Shown piece by piece: positions 1 to 8,734 of a stretch of DNA of 64,000 bases. Position numbers and translations under genes: made by a program. Each line of letters starts with the position of its first letter. Position 1 is the first letter of the stretch. Origin of the DNA: Peteryoungia desertarenae (GTDB lineage: Bacteria > Pseudomonadota > Alphaproteobacteria > Rhizobiales > Rhizobiaceae); NCBI RefSeq assembly GCF_005860795.2, contig NZ_CP058350.1, forward strand, positions 956,001 to 1,020,000, in the 5' to 3' direction. Below the pieces are notes generated by a model. It saw only the letters and a program-made list of their open reading frames with translations. It searched no databases and was not told where the DNA came from.

Positions 1-996
1 CTCATCCATGCGGCTGCCGGTATCGATCAGCGCCGTAGCGATGATCGTCAGCGAACCACCCTCTTCGATGTTGCGGGCCGCACCAAAGAAGCGCTTGGGG
101 CGCTGCAGCGCATTGGCGTCAACACCACCAGTAAGCACCTTGCCCGATGACGGCACAACGGTGTTGTAGGCACGCCCCAGACGCGTGATGGAATCAAGCA
201 AGATCACCACATCGCGACCGTGCTCGACAAGGCGTTTCGCCTTCTCAATAACCATCTCGGCAACTTGAACGTGACGCACGGCCGGTTCGTCAAAGGTCGA
301 GGAGACAACTTCGCCCCGAACCGAACGCTGCATGTCCGTCACTTCCTCTGGACGCTCGTCGATCAGAAGAACGATCAGATAACACTCCGGATGGTTGGCC
401 GTAATCGAATGAGCAATATTCTGCAGAAGGACGGTTTTGCCGGTACGCGGCGGCGCCACGATCAAACCACGCTGACCCTTACCGAGGGGTGCCACCAGAT
501 CGATGACGCGCGCTGACAGGTCCTTGGATGTGGGAACATCGAGCTCCATCTTGAACCGCTCATTTGGATAAAGCGGGGTCAGATTGTCGAAATGAACCTT
601 GTGGCGGATCTTTTCGGGATCTTCAAAATTGATCGTGTTGACCTTCAGAAGCGCGAAGTAGCGTTCGCCTTCCTTCGGACCGCGGATAGGACCCTCGACC
701 GTGTCACCGGTCTTGAGCGAGAAGCGCCGGATCTGAGAAGGCGAGATATAGATATCGTCTGGACCGGGCAGATAGTTTGCATTTGCTGAACGCAGAAAAC
801 CAAAACCATCCTGGAGAACTTCAACGACGCCTTCGCCAATGATTTCCACATCCTGGCTCGCCAGCATCTTCAGGATCGCAAACATCAGCTCCTGCTTCCG
901 CATGGTGCTGGCGTTTTCGACCTCCAGCGACTCTGCAAAAGTCAGCAGGTCTGTTGGCGATTTGCTCTTGAGTTCTTGTAGCTTCATTTCTGCCAT
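1..996 (-). CDS. rho: Transcription termination factor Rho (3' end outside window)
   Basis: Hexameric RNA-dependent ATPase that ends transcription. The window holds the first 332 residues; about 90 are missing beyond position 1. Visible parts are the N-terminal helical and cold-shock-like RNA-binding region (about residues 1-125, with [20 protein letters not shown]), the Walker A segment APPRTGKT, the Walker B-like [11 protein letters not shown] and the R-loop region with [23 protein letters not shown]. The start at 996 gives [14 protein letters not shown], the usual rhizobial N-terminus. It is transcribed toward the window edge, downstream of hemE and hemJ on the same strand. Identification is secure. 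Confidence 0.97.
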   Translation of the reverse strand, partial: MAEMKLQELKSKSPTDLLTFAESLEVENASTMRKQELMFAILKMLASQDVEIIGEGVVEVLQDGFGFLRSANANYLPGPDDIYISPSQIRRFSLKTGDTVEGPIRGPKEGERYFALLKVNTINFEDPEKIRHKVHFDNLTPLYPNERFKMELDVPTSKDLSARVIDLVAPLGKGQRGLIVAPPRTGKTVLLQNIAHSITANHPECYLIVLLIDERPEEVTDMQRSVRGEVVSSTFDEPAVRHVQVAEMVIEKAKRLVEHGRDVVILLDSITRLGRAYNTVVPSSGKVLTGGVDANALQRPKRFFGAARNIEEGGSLTIIATALIDTGSRMDE

Positions 997-1114
997 GAAG
1001 GGGACCACGTTTCCGATTGTATGGGGAAGGCGAGCTGGGAAGATTCAGTTCGATCGCGCCGGACGCAACTGACAGAATATACGCAAGCCAGAAGATGAGA
1101 TGGCCGGAAAATAG

Positions 1115-1129
1115 CGATTCAGCGAATCG
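1115..1129. repeat. Small hairpin containing two GANTC sites, between hemJ and rho
   Basis: A perfect 6-bp inverted repeat (cgattc / gaatcg) with a 3-nt loop lies in the 187-base gap between rho and hemJ. Both arms contain GANTC, the target of the alphaproteobacterial CcrM methylase. No T-run follows on either strand, so it does not look like an intrinsic terminator. The rest of this gap presumably holds the rho leader and promoter, which I could not define. Confidence 0.35.
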
Positions 1130-1183
1130 ACCGCAAGCGAAAACCCCAGCTTCTCAAAAATAATGCGTGAACTCGCCAGTTGT

Positions 1184-1720
1184 TCAGAATGGCTTGACGA
1201 TCACAAACACCACCGCAAGGATCATCAGCACGGTCGGGATTTCGTTGACCATGCGCCAATAACGCGGGTTCTTAACGTAACGCCCAGCGCCGAATTCTTT
1301 CACTGCACGGGCAAAATATCCATGCACGCCGCTCAAGAGAAACACAGCGGCGAGCTTTGCATGAAGCCATCCACCCATGAAGCCATAGACTGTCCAAGCG
1401 AGATACAGCCCCAGGATCCAGGACACCACCATCGCCGGTGTCATGATCACGCCCATCAGTCGACTTTCCATTACCGCGAAAGTCTTAGCCTGATCAGAAC
1501 CCACTGGTGCATCACAGTGGTAGATGAACAGCCGCGGAAGGTAGAGCATACCCGCCATCCACGAAATAACGGCAATCACATGCAATGCCTTGATCCAGGG
1601 ATAAGCCTCCGCCTCACCAAAGATCATGATTGCCAACGCGATTGCACCAAAGAAGACCAAAGCAGATGCCGCCTTCCGGGCCGCCTTTCGCCCCTCACTT
1701 GCTGCGATCTGCCCTGCCAT
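1184..1720 (-). CDS. hemJ: Protoporphyrinogen oxidase HemJ, membrane protein
   Basis: Inner-membrane enzyme that oxidises protoporphyrinogen IX to protoporphyrin IX, the penultimate step of haem synthesis. The 178-residue product has about five hydrophobic segments (near residues 20-35, 42-64, 88-110, 120-137 and 160-176). It carries the family's conserved histidine in WIKALHVIAVISWMAG and the LPRLFIYH segment. The first 20 residues are a positively charged cytoplasmic tail. The start lies two bases after the hemE stop, so the two haem genes are probably co-transcribed and translationally coupled. The family was earlier annotated as UPF0093 or CopD-like. Confidence 0.9.
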   Translation of the reverse strand: MAGQIAASEGRKAARKAASALVFFGAIALAIMIFGEAEAYPWIKALHVIAVISWMAGMLYLPRLFIYHCDAPVGSDQAKTFAVMESRLMGVIMTPAMVVSWILGLYLAWTVYGFMGGWLHAKLAAVFLLSGVHGYFARAVKEFGAGRYVKNPRYWRMVNEIPTVLMILAVVFVIVKPF

Positions 1721-1722
1721 GA

Positions 1723-2754
1723 CTAGTTGATACCCCGCACGCGATTGACAAGCCGCGTCACATTATCCGGATCGGCCTGCGGCGTGATGCCGTGACCGAG
1801 ATTGAAGATCAGCGGTCCCTTGGCCAGAACGTCAAGAATCCGGTCAATACCTTCGTCCAGTGATCTGCCGCCGGCTACCACACGCATCGGGTCCAGATTA
1901 CCCTGGACTGGGCTCTCCTTCTGCAGGTTAGCGGCAAAGGACAAAGGAACTGCCCAGTCGAGGCCAATCGCATTCGCGTCTGTTTTCCGAGCATAATCCT
2001 TCAGCAGGACACCAGCACCTTTGGCAAAAGCGATCACCTTGGCAGCAGGCCGCCGCAAACGAACTTTCTCGATGATCCGGGCGACGGGCTTTACGCAGAA
2101 CCTTTCAAACTCCTCTTCGCCGAGAACGCCAGCCCAGGAATCAAATATCTGCACGGCGTCAGCTCCGGCATCGATCTGCTCCACAAGATAGTCAGCAGAA
2201 ACATCGGCAAGAAAGTCTAGCAGCTGCGCGAAGATCTGGGGATGGCGATAGGCAAACAATCGTGCAGGGGCCTGATCCGGAGTGCCGTGACCAGCGATCA
2301 TGTAGGTGGCGACTGTCCAGGGAGCTCCGCAAAATCCAAGAAGGGTCGTTTCCGGCGGAAGTTCGTTGCGCAGTTTGGCGACTGTCTCGAAAACCGGCTT
2401 CAGATGTTCAATTACGCCATTCGATGAAAGACGAGCAATGCCCGCCTCATCAATCGGATCCATCTGAGGGCCATGCCCTTCCGTGAAGGTGACGTTTCGT
2501 TGCAAGGCATCCGGAATAACCAGAATATCTGAGAACAGAATAGCAGCATCAAAGCCATATCTGCGGATCGGTTGCAGGGTCACCTCTGTCGCATGTTCGG
2601 GCGAGTAACACAGATCCAGGAAACTTCCAGCCTTTGCTCGTGTCGCTCGATACTCCGGAAGATAGCGACCAGCCTGCCGCATCAACCAGATTGGTGGTGG
2701 CGTCACAACCTCGCCATTCAGCACTTTCAGGACTTTCCGGTTTTCAGCACTCAA
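1723..2754 (-). CDS. hemE: Uroporphyrinogen decarboxylase
   Basis: Cytoplasmic enzyme that decarboxylates the four acetate side chains of uroporphyrinogen III to give coproporphyrinogen III. The 343-residue length is normal. The signature [11 protein letters not shown] lies near residue 26, [13 protein letters not shown] near 140, and the C-terminal FNLGHGI is present. The chosen start is a TTG at 2754, giving [14 protein letters not shown]; a GGAAGGG ribosome-binding site (2763-2769) sits eight bases upstream, and no ATG fits. hemE beside the origin is a conserved arrangement in Caulobacter and the rhizobia, and here it borders the DnaA-box region. Confidence 0.96.
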   Translation of the reverse strand: MSAENRKVLKVLNGEVVTPPPIWLMRQAGRYLPEYRATRAKAGSFLDLCYSPEHATEVTLQPIRRYGFDAAILFSDILVIPDALQRNVTFTEGHGPQMDPIDEAGIARLSSNGVIEHLKPVFETVAKLRNELPPETTLLGFCGAPWTVATYMIAGHGTPDQAPARLFAYRHPQIFAQLLDFLADVSADYLVEQIDAGADAVQIFDSWAGVLGEEEFERFCVKPVARIIEKVRLRRPAAKVIAFAKGAGVLLKDYARKTDANAIGLDWAVPLSFAANLQKESPVQGNLDPMRVVAGGRSLDEGIDRILDVLAKGPLIFNLGHGITPQADPDNVTRLVNRVRGIN

Positions 2755-2909
2755 GGGGCCAACCCTTCCAATAAAGAAAAGAGATATTGAATCTTGTTCT
2801 ATTTCTAAGAGTCTGGGACTATCAAGGATTAATCGCTACCCACAATCGGATCATCGGTCCCCAAACACGCATGACAACGCCTACAATGAGAGGGCCTTCA
2901 TGTGGTGAC

Positions 2910-2918
2910 TGTGGACAA
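2910..2918 (-). promoter_or_regulatory. DnaA box (one mismatch)
   Basis: Plus-strand TGTGGACAA, that is TTGTCCACA on the minus strand, one base from the TTATCCACA consensus. It lies in the oriC cluster. Confidence 0.65.
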
Positions 2919-2977
2919 TAGGGCGAATTTCCAAGCAAATACAGAGTGTTGATTTACGTTGTGAGGCGCCGGCTATT

Positions 2978-2986
2978 TGTGGATAA
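2978..2986 (-). promoter_or_regulatory. DnaA box (perfect)
   Basis: Plus-strand TGTGGATAA, the exact complement of the consensus TTATCCACA. It is the strongest DnaA site in the origin candidate. Confidence 0.8.
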
Positions 2987-3014
2987 GCTCTGGATCACTC
3001 TCTACTTGATTCCG

Positions 3015-3023
3015 TTGTCCACA
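3015..3023 (+). promoter_or_regulatory. DnaA box (one mismatch)
   Basis: TTGTCCACA on the plus strand, 28 bases after the perfect box and in the opposite orientation. Confidence 0.65.
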
Positions 3024-3066
3024 GAACCAACAGGCACCGCGAAAAGAAGCGGCCCGGTTGAAGGGC

Positions 3067-3075
3067 TGGGGATAA
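3067..3075 (-). promoter_or_regulatory. DnaA box-like 9-mer
   Basis: Plus-strand TGGGGATAA, one mismatch from the complement of TTATCCACA. It is weaker than the others but sits within the same cluster. Confidence 0.45.
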
Positions 3076-3134
3076 ACGAGGTGTTTTCCTCTTGCCTTTT
3101 GCCCTGCGTCACCGATACCTCTAGCTCTCCCAGG

Positions 3135-3143
3135 TTATCAACA
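3135..3143 (+). promoter_or_regulatory. DnaA box-like 9-mer near ppsR start
   Basis: TTATCAACA on the plus strand, one mismatch from consensus. It lies 17 bases before the chosen ppsR start, so DnaA bound here could also affect ppsR expression. Confidence 0.5.
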
Positions 3144-3159
3144 GCGGGCCTTGAAGAAC

Positions 3160-3984
3160 GTGGAGAACAAGAAAAACTTCTTCCATCTTCACCTGATTTC
3201 TGACTCAACGGGCGAGACTCTCATTTCAGCGGGCAGGGCCGCGTCTGCGCAGTTCCGGCACGCCCACCCGATCGAACATGTTTATCCGCTGATCCGAAGC
3301 AAAAAGCAGATCAAGGCTGTAATGGAGGCTGTTGATAGCAAACCGGGTATTGTTCTTTATACCATTGTCGATGCGGAGCTTGGGGCGTTGATAGAGACCA
3401 GTTGTCGGGACGTCGGCGTACCCTGTGTCAATGTCCTGGCTCCTGTCATGGAGAAGTTTCAGTCATATCTTGGCAGCCCATCCAGCCGTCGGGTTGGCGC
3501 GCAATATGTCTTGAATGCCGAATACTTCGAGCGGATCGAAGCTTTGAACTTCACGATGGAACATGATGACGGGCAAGCTCCCGATGATTATGACAAGGCG
3601 GATGTTGTGATTGTCGGGATCAGCCGGACTTCGAAGACACCCACGAGCATCTATCTGGCGAACCGAGGGATAAAGACCGCTAATTTGCCGATCGTTCCAG
3701 GGGTGCCAGTTCCCGCGGCGCTTTTGCGCGCAACACGGCCTCTGATTGTTGGTTTGATTGCTACCTCGGATCGGATCTCGCAGGTTCGGGAAAACAGGGT
3801 ATTGGGTCAAACCAGCGGTTATGACAGCCGTGACTACATTGACCGTGCCTCGATAACGGAGGAACTGAAATACGCACGCGCGCTCTGTGCGCGCAACAAT
3901 TGGCCGATCATCGATGTCACGCGGCGATCCATCGAGGAGACGGCAGCCGCGATCCTGGCATTGCGTTCGAAGGTCAGACAATAG
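3160..3984 (+). CDS. ppsR: Pyruvate, water dikinase regulatory protein (DUF299 family)
   Basis: Bifunctional ADP-dependent kinase and phosphate-dependent phosphorylase of PEP synthase or pyruvate phosphate dikinase (PF03618). The P-loop-like motif GISRTSKTP lies at residues 153-161 and the N-terminal [14 protein letters not shown] is diagnostic. The GTG at 3160 gives [12 protein letters not shown], matching relatives; an in-frame TTG at 3151 is the alternative, and neither has a strong ribosome-binding site. It is the first gene right of the origin, 8 bases before maf. A role in gluconeogenic flux would fit pckA elsewhere in the window. The kinase target is inferred from the family. Confidence 0.88.
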   Translation: MENKKNFFHLHLISDSTGETLISAGRAASAQFRHAHPIEHVYPLIRSKKQIKAVMEAVDSKPGIVLYTIVDAELGALIETSCRDVGVPCVNVLAPVMEKFQSYLGSPSSRRVGAQYVLNAEYFERIEALNFTMEHDDGQAPDDYDKADVVIVGISRTSKTPTSIYLANRGIKTANLPIVPGVPVPAALLRATRPLIVGLIATSDRISQVRENRVLGQTSGYDSRDYIDRASITEELKYARALCARNNWPIIDVTRRSIEETAAAILALRSKVRQ

Positions 3985-3992
3985 GTTCACGC

Positions 3993-4610
3993 ATGGGAGA
4001 TTGGCATTTGGGCGAGCACTCTTTGATCCTTGCTTCCGGCAGTGCTGTGCGCAGCGCCCTTCTGTCCAGCGCGGGGCTCAGCTTTTCGATTGAGAAGCCG
4101 CAGGTTGATGAGCGATCCATCGAGGCGGGGTTATCATCAGATCCTCCTGATCCGGTTTTCCTGGCACAAACATTGGCACGCGAAAAGGCGCTGGATGTCA
4201 GCGCGCGAAATCGGAATGCATTCGTGATTGGGTGTGACCAGACCCTGTCACTTGGCAGCACGATCTTTCACAAGGCTAACAATGCGACCTCTGCTCGAGC
4301 GACCTTAATGGCGCTTAGAGGTAGGACCCACCACTTAAACAGTGGCGTTGCAATCGCGCTCAAGGGCAAGGTTCTCTGGGACCATGTGTCGATTGCGGAG
4401 ATGAAGGTTCGCACGTTTTCCGGTGAGTTTCTCGAAGGCTATTTGGAGCGCAATCTGCCAGCTATTTTGTCCAGTGTGGGGTGCTATCAATTGGAAGGCG
4501 AAGGCGTTCAGCTCTTCACTGAAATCAAGGGTGACTATTTCACAGTCCTAGGACTGCCTCTTCTGCCTCTTCTGGAGCAGCTCCGTAAACTGGATGTTAA
4601 CCATGCATGA
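3993..4610 (+). CDS. maf: Maf-family nucleotide pyrophosphatase
   Basis: House-cleaning nucleoside triphosphate pyrophosphatase of the Maf/HAM1-like superfamily. The ATG at 3993 gives a 205-residue product with the N-terminal [14 protein letters not shown], the [10 protein letters not shown] motif and the GCDQTLSL acidic site. The usual SxSPRR-type segment is here SGSAVR, as in other rhizobial second Maf copies, so the preferred nucleotide may differ from that of canonical Maf. The stop overlaps the start of aroE by eight bases. Those bases also carry a parS-like site. Confidence 0.85.
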   Translation: MGDWHLGEHSLILASGSAVRSALLSSAGLSFSIEKPQVDERSIEAGLSSDPPDPVFLAQTLAREKALDVSARNRNAFVIGCDQTLSLGSTIFHKANNATSARATLMALRGRTHHLNSGVAIALKGKVLWDHVSIAEMKVRTFSGEFLEGYLERNLPAILSSVGCYQLEGEGVQLFTEIKGDYFTVLGLPLLPLLEQLRKLDVNHA

Positions 4611-5463
4611 TTCACGTGAAACAATAGACCGGAAAGCGTTCGTCGTTGGCCATCCGATCAAGCATTCGCGCTCACCCCTGATCCATGGCTACTGGTTGAA
4701 ACAACATGGTCTGGATGGCCAGTACGAAAAAGTGGCGGTGGCCCCAGCAGATTTTGCGGATTTCATAACCGACCTGAAGACAGGTCGCTCAGGCTACTGT
4801 GGCGGTAATGTGACCATACCGCACAAGGAAAACGCCTTCTCTCTCGCAGACAGTCCAGACGACCTTGCGAGTGAGCTTGGCGCGGCCAATACCTTGTGGC
4901 GCGAAGATGGACGTCTCTTTGCGACCAATACGGATGGCTATGGTTTTGTCACCAATCTGGATCATGAAGCGCCTGGCTGGGATGCTATTGATCGGGCTGT
5001 GGTGCTTGGAGCAGGAGGTGCTTGTCGTTCCATTCTGCAAGCCTTGCGCAATCGCGGAATCAAGGAGATCCACATTCTGAACCGCACATTCGAGCGTGCT
5101 CAGGAATTGGCAGAACGCTTCGGCATGACAATCCATGCCCACCCGATGGAAGCGCTTGGAGAAGTTATGTCGGGCGCCGGCCTTTTCGTAAACACGACAT
5201 CCCTGGGAATGGACGGTCAAGAGGTACCAGCTCTTCCCTTTGACCGAATGCGCCCGGACGCCATTGTGACCGATATTGTCTATGTTCCCCTAATCACTCC
5301 TATCCTTGAACAGGCGCGCAAACAGGGTCTCCGAAGTGTTGACGGTCTCGGGATGCTGCTTCACCAGGCTGTCCCTGGTTTTGAAAAATGGTTTGGTGTG
5401 AGACCCAAGGTGACCGCCGAACTCAGGACCCTTGTGATTGAAGACTTGCAGGCGCATCCATGA
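4603..5463 (+). CDS. aroE: Shikimate dehydrogenase
   Basis: NADPH-dependent reduction of 3-dehydroshikimate to shikimate in aromatic amino-acid synthesis. The 286-residue product has the substrate segment [15 protein letters not shown], catalytic Lys75 in [11 protein letters not shown], Asp111 in NTDGYGF and the nucleotide-binding [11 protein letters not shown]. The ATG at 4603 ([13 protein letters not shown]) matches rhizobial relatives; an ATG nine bases upstream is less likely. Codons 2-7 carry a near-perfect parS sequence, so this N-terminus may be constrained at the DNA level. The stop overlaps coaE in an ATGA junction. Confidence 0.96.
   Translation: MHDSRETIDRKAFVVGHPIKHSRSPLIHGYWLKQHGLDGQYEKVAVAPADFADFITDLKTGRSGYCGGNVTIPHKENAFSLADSPDDLASELGAANTLWREDGRLFATNTDGYGFVTNLDHEAPGWDAIDRAVVLGAGGACRSILQALRNRGIKEIHILNRTFERAQELAERFGMTIHAHPMEALGEVMSGAGLFVNTTSLGMDGQEVPALPFDRMRPDAIVTDIVYVPLITPILEQARKQGLRSVDGLGMLLHQAVPGFEKWFGVRPKVTAELRTLVIEDLQAHP
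4608..4623. promoter_or_regulatory. parS: parS-like ParB-binding site inside the maf/aroE overlap
   Basis: TGATTCACGTGAAACA matches the widely conserved parS 16-mer TGTTTCACGTGAAACA at 15 of 16 positions, including the CACGTG core. It spans the maf stop codon and aroE codons 2-7, about 1.5 kb from the origin candidate. Origin-proximal parS sites are the normal loading point for chromosomal ParB. ParB binding here is inferred, and parAB is not in the window. Confidence 0.78.
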
Positions 5464-6065
5464 AGATCATCGGCCTGACAGGATCGATTGGCATGGGCAA
5501 GTCGACAACGGCTGGTCTCTTTGCTGAGGAAGGTGTGCCGGTCAATGACGCTGACCGTGTCGTGCATGAGCTTTATGCGGGAAAGGCGGTCTTGCCACTC
5601 ACACCTCTGTTTCCGGATGCGATCGTCGACGGCAAAGTCAACCGGGAGAAACTGAGCGTCATTCTGCGCCAGAATCCGGCTAAGTTTGCTGAGCTTGAAG
5701 CGATCGTTCATCCTTTGGTGCGCGAACGTGAGGAGGATTTCCTGCTGGACGCCGATGTTGCAGGTGCTGATCTTGTCGTGCTCGACATACCGCTGCTATT
5801 CGAAACCGGAGCCTTTGACCGAGTGGATTACGTAGTCGTGGTTTCATGTGGTCCCGACTTGCAGAGACAGAGAGTACTGGCTCGCCCCGGCATGACGCCG
5901 GAAAAGTTCGAGATGATCCTGGCTCGTCAGACACCAGACAGCGAGAAGCGCGAACGGGCGGATTTCGTGATCGACACCAGTCAAGGAATAGATGTGGCGC
6001 GGCAGCAGGTGAGGGATCTCCTAAGCCAATTGCGTGAACAGAAAGCGGACGGGAACGATGCGTGA
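5460..6065 (+). CDS. coaE: Dephospho-CoA kinase
   Basis: Last step of coenzyme A synthesis: phosphorylation of the 3'-hydroxyl of dephospho-CoA. The 201-residue product has the P-loop GSIGMGKST at residues 8-16, the [10 protein letters not shown] segment and [10 protein letters not shown]. Start and aroE stop overlap as ATGA, which suggests coupling. The 3' end overlaps dnaQ by eight bases. Confidence 0.96.
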   Translation: MKIIGLTGSIGMGKSTTAGLFAEEGVPVNDADRVVHELYAGKAVLPLTPLFPDAIVDGKVNREKLSVILRQNPAKFAELEAIVHPLVREREEDFLLDADVAGADLVVLDIPLLFETGAFDRVDYVVVVSCGPDLQRQRVLARPGMTPEKFEMILARQTPDSEKRERADFVIDTSQGIDVARQQVRDLLSQLREQKADGNDA

Positions 6066-6759
6066 GATTGTCTTCGATACGGAAACGACAGGATTGGAAA
6101 CCAAGGCGGACCGAGTGATTGAAATCGGCGGCATCGAGCTGCTGAACCATTTCCCGACCGGTAGAAGTTTTCATGTCTACATCAATCCAGGAGATCGCAA
6201 GGTTCATCCGGACGCCCTGTCGGTCCACGGCATCACCGATGAGTTCCTACGGGACAAGCCGCTCTTTGCTGAAATCGTTGAGGAGATGCAGGCTTTCTTT
6301 GAGGGTGCGAAGTGGGTTGCTCATAACGCAACATTCGATATGGGTTTTATTAATGCCGAATTCGAACGGCTGGGCTTGCCGCCTGTACCCTCCGACATGG
6401 TCGTTGATACGCTCTCGATGGCACGTCGAAAGCATCCAATGGGGCCGAACTCCCTTGATGCCTTATGCCGTCGCTACGGGATCGACAATTCCCACCGTAC
6501 CAAACACGGGGCGCTCCTCGATTCCGAACTCCTTGCGGAAGTCTATATTGAGATGCTGGGAGGCCGTCAGGCAGTCTTGGGATTGACCCAGGTACAGCAG
6601 CGCCAAAGTGACAGCCAGTCTGGGGAGGAAGAAATTACTCTCAGCTACTCACGGCCAAAACCACTAGCGCCGAGACTGTCTGCTAAAGAACAGGAAGGGC
6701 ATGCCTCGCTCGTTGCAAAGCTGGGGGCCAAGGCAATTTGGTCACGCTACCGACACTGA
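6058..6759 (+). CDS. dnaQ: DNA polymerase III epsilon subunit (3'-5' proofreading exonuclease)
   Basis: Proofreading subunit of the replicative polymerase. The ATG at 6058 gives a 233-residue protein beginning [14 protein letters not shown], with ExoI acidic residues D7 and E9. ExoII is in [14 protein letters not shown] and ExoIII is the HxxxxD motif in [15 protein letters not shown]. The last 60 residues are a variable tail that should contain the alpha-subunit-binding region. It is the last gene of the ppsR-maf-aroE-coaE-dnaQ group and ends at a shared terminator facing secB. Confidence 0.95.
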   Translation: MREIVFDTETTGLETKADRVIEIGGIELLNHFPTGRSFHVYINPGDRKVHPDALSVHGITDEFLRDKPLFAEIVEEMQAFFEGAKWVAHNATFDMGFINAEFERLGLPPVPSDMVVDTLSMARRKHPMGPNSLDALCRRYGIDNSHRTKHGALLDSELLAEVYIEMLGGRQAVLGLTQVQQRQSDSQSGEEEITLSYSRPKPLAPRLSAKEQEGHASLVAKLGAKAIWSRYRH

Positions 6760-6780
6760 GAGCATTGCCCAAAAAGAAAA

Positions 6781-6804
6781 AGCCCAGACGGTGCTGGGCT
6801 TTTT
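6781..6804. terminator. Bidirectional intrinsic terminator between dnaQ and secB
   Basis: A 7-bp stem agcccag / ctgggct with a 6-nt loop is flanked by A-rich sequence on the left and a T-run on the right. It can therefore serve both converging transcripts. Confidence 0.85.
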
Positions 6805-6829
6805 GCAGCAGTGCCAGAATGCGGCAAAC

Positions 6830-7306
6830 TCAGTTCGGGACAGCCTGAACCTTGTTGCGCGCCTGCTCTTCAGCAACGCGCTGAGCAAACATCTGAGCGA
6901 AATCGATCGGATCAATCATGAGCGGCGGGAAGCCACCGTTACGCGTTGCGTCGGCAATGATCTGTCGCGCAAACGGGAAAAGCAGGCGCGGGCACTCGAT
7001 GAACAGAACCGGAAGCATATGTTCTTGCGGGAAGCCTGTGATGCGGAAAACGCCACCATAGACAAGCTCAGCAGCAAACAGGGCCTTGTCACCTTCCTTG
7101 GCCTCGGCGCTCAAGGACAGCACAACATCGAAATCGGTTTCCGTCAGCGGATTGGCATTGACGTTGACATTGATGTTGATCGCCGGAGCCTTTTCACGCG
7201 CCTGCAGAGACCGTGGAGCGCCCGGGTTTTCAAAAGAAAGATCCTTGATGTACTGGGCAAGAATGTTAAGCGAAGGGCTACCAGTTCCCTGTGTGTTATC
7301 GGCCAT
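6830..7306 (-). CDS. secB: Protein-export chaperone SecB
   Basis: Homotetrameric cytosolic chaperone that holds preproteins unfolded and delivers them to SecA. The start at 7306 ([11 protein letters not shown]) gives 158 residues, the normal length. The beta-rich core [12 protein letters not shown] and the C-terminal helical region [15 protein letters not shown] are diagnostic. An in-frame upstream extension exists but lacks family similarity. It is downstream of fxsA on the same strand with a 91-base gap. Confidence 0.95.
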   Translation of the reverse strand: MADNTQGTGSPSLNILAQYIKDLSFENPGAPRSLQAREKAPAININVNVNANPLTETDFDVVLSLSAEAKEGDKALFAAELVYGGVFRITGFPQEHMLPVLFIECPRLLFPFARQIIADATRNGGFPPLMIDPIDFAQMFAQRVAEEQARNKVQAVPN

Positions 7307-7397
7307 TGGGCTTTTCCTCGAAGCTTGAAGTGCTTTGGCCATCTAACATCTAGGCAAGAGCCTTACAACCCTGACGCAGTTTGGGAAAAGGCATGGC

Positions 7398-7883
7398 TCA
7401 GTCTTTGCCGATCTGGGGGCTTCGCCAGGGAGTGTCCGGATTCGGGTCGTGACTATATTCATCTGCGTCAAGGTCTACGACATTATCTGGCGGTGATCGT
7501 TGCTGATAGCGCTGCGAGAAGCTTGCATTTTGAACAACAATCCTGGGCTTAACATAACGCCACGCGATGTCCCGGATCGGTGGCAGGAACATCAGGATTC
7601 CGAGCAGATCACTGACAAAGCCGGGAATGATCAGCAGGATTGCAGCAACAACGATCAACGCTGCATGGATGATTTCGCGGCCCGGATCAAGGCCGCGACT
7701 GGTCTCGCTTTGCAGCCGTTTCAAGATCGCTAGACCCTGACTGCGCAGCAGCACGACACCAAGCCCCCCTGAAAGCACGATCAATCCTAGCGTCGCCAGA
7801 ACGCCGATGAACTGACCGACCCAGATAAGGCTTCCAAGCTCAATGAGCGGTGCCAAGAGAAACAGCACCAGTGGCAAACGCAT
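7398..7883 (-). CDS. fxsA: FxsA-family inner-membrane protein
   Basis: FxsA (PF04186) is a small membrane protein named for suppressing F-plasmid exclusion of phage T7; its native role is unclear. The 161-residue product has hydrophobic segments near residues 3-20, 24-45 and 75-100, with the family stretch LLIIPGFVSDLLGILMFLPP. The C-terminal 50 residues are polar and acidic. It diverges from the Tim44-like gene across a 152-base gap that should hold both promoters. Confidence 0.85.
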   Translation of the reverse strand: MRLPLVLFLLAPLIELGSLIWVGQFIGVLATLGLIVLSGGLGVVLLRSQGLAILKRLQSETSRGLDPGREIIHAALIVVAAILLIIPGFVSDLLGILMFLPPIRDIAWRYVKPRIVVQNASFSQRYQQRSPPDNVVDLDADEYSHDPNPDTPWRSPQIGKD

Positions 7884-8035
7884 AAGACTTCTCCGGAGTT
7901 TGGTGCCGCGAAATTGATCGCATTGCAGATAGGGGCACTGTCTAAACTTCGCCCGATGGCTATTTGAATGATTGCGTTATCGAGACTATATGGGAAAACA
8001 AGAACTCACATTCAATCAAGGGCCGGCGGTATTCA

Positions 8036-8734
8036 ATGGGATCGAATGACTTCGTAACGCTGTTTTTCCTGGTGGCAGCAGTGCTTATATTCCTGCAGCT
8101 GCGCAGTGTTCTGGGCAGACGGACAGGTCATGAAAAGCCGCCTGTTGATCCTTTCAGCAAGCGCCAGCTGCCCCGTGACGCGTCCGCTGACGACGGCAAG
8201 GTTGTAACCTTACCCAGACGGGATGATCCGACTTCCGAGGATCGCTTCGCTGCCGTGGATGCCTATGCCAAACCGGATACGGCGCTGAATGCTTCGCTGC
8301 GTGAGCTGGTATCCCATGATCCGAGCTTCAATCCGAAGGAATTCCTTGCCGGCGCCCGCATGGCCTATGAGATGATTGTCATGGCTTATGCCGATGGTGA
8401 TCGCAAGACGCTGAAGGGTCTTCTTTCTCGCGAAGTGTTCGAAGGCTTCGAGAATGCCATCGTCGACCGGGAAGCGCGTGGCGAAGTGATGAAATCCACA
8501 TTTGTCGGGATTGAGAAGGCGGATATCATCCATGCATCAGTCAAGGACAATGAAGAGCAGGTAACTCTTCGGGTTATATCGCAGCTCATCACGGCCACCT
8601 ATGACAAGAATGGCGCATTGGTGGATGGGGATGCGGATGCAGTCTCAGAAGTCAACGACCTGTGGACCTTTGCGCGCGATGTTCGTTCGCGCGATCCAAA
8701 CTGGAAGCTGGTTGCGACTGAAGCGGAACAATGA
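8036..8734 (+). CDS. Tim44/TimA-like inner-membrane protein
   Basis: Bacterial Tim44-domain protein (PF04280), related to the mitochondrial import-motor anchor; in alphaproteobacteria it is a membrane-associated putative adaptor. The ATG at 8036 gives 232 residues, with an N-terminal membrane helix at about residues 5-20 (FVTLFFLVAAVLIFLQL). A proline-rich linker follows, then the Tim44-like domain from about residue 85, including FNPKEFLAGARMAYEMI. An in-frame ATG 72 bases upstream is less likely. The stop overlaps mltA as ATGA. Function is only family-level. Confidence 0.82.
   Translation: MGSNDFVTLFFLVAAVLIFLQLRSVLGRRTGHEKPPVDPFSKRQLPRDASADDGKVVTLPRRDDPTSEDRFAAVDAYAKPDTALNASLRELVSHDPSFNPKEFLAGARMAYEMIVMAYADGDRKTLKGLLSREVFEGFENAIVDREARGEVMKSTFVGIEKADIIHASVKDNEEQVTLRVISQLITATYDKNGALVDGDADAVSEVNDLWTFARDVRSRDPNWKLVATEAEQ

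Larger units (their letters stand above)
2755..3159. other. oriC: Probable chromosomal replication origin (oriC)
   Basis: A gene-free stretch of about 405 bases between hemE and ppsR, which diverge from it. It contains five DnaA-box-like 9-mers: 2978-2986 is a perfect TTATCCACA on the minus strand, and 2910-2918, 3015-3023, 3067-3075 and 3135-3143 each differ by one base. The hemE-proximal end (about 2770-2835) is AT-rich and could be the unwinding element. It also has an IHF-like 13-mer with one mismatch (2820-2832) and three GANTC sites (2789, 2809 and 3008). The hemE-adjacent origin is established for Caulobacter and Sinorhizobium. Function here is inferred from box clustering and gene order. 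Confidence 0.85.

Noticed and set aside
6701..7552. 283-codon plus-strand frame across secB and fxsA
   Set aside because: It starts inside dnaQ, reads through the dnaQ/secB terminator and lies antisense to SecB, with no motif.
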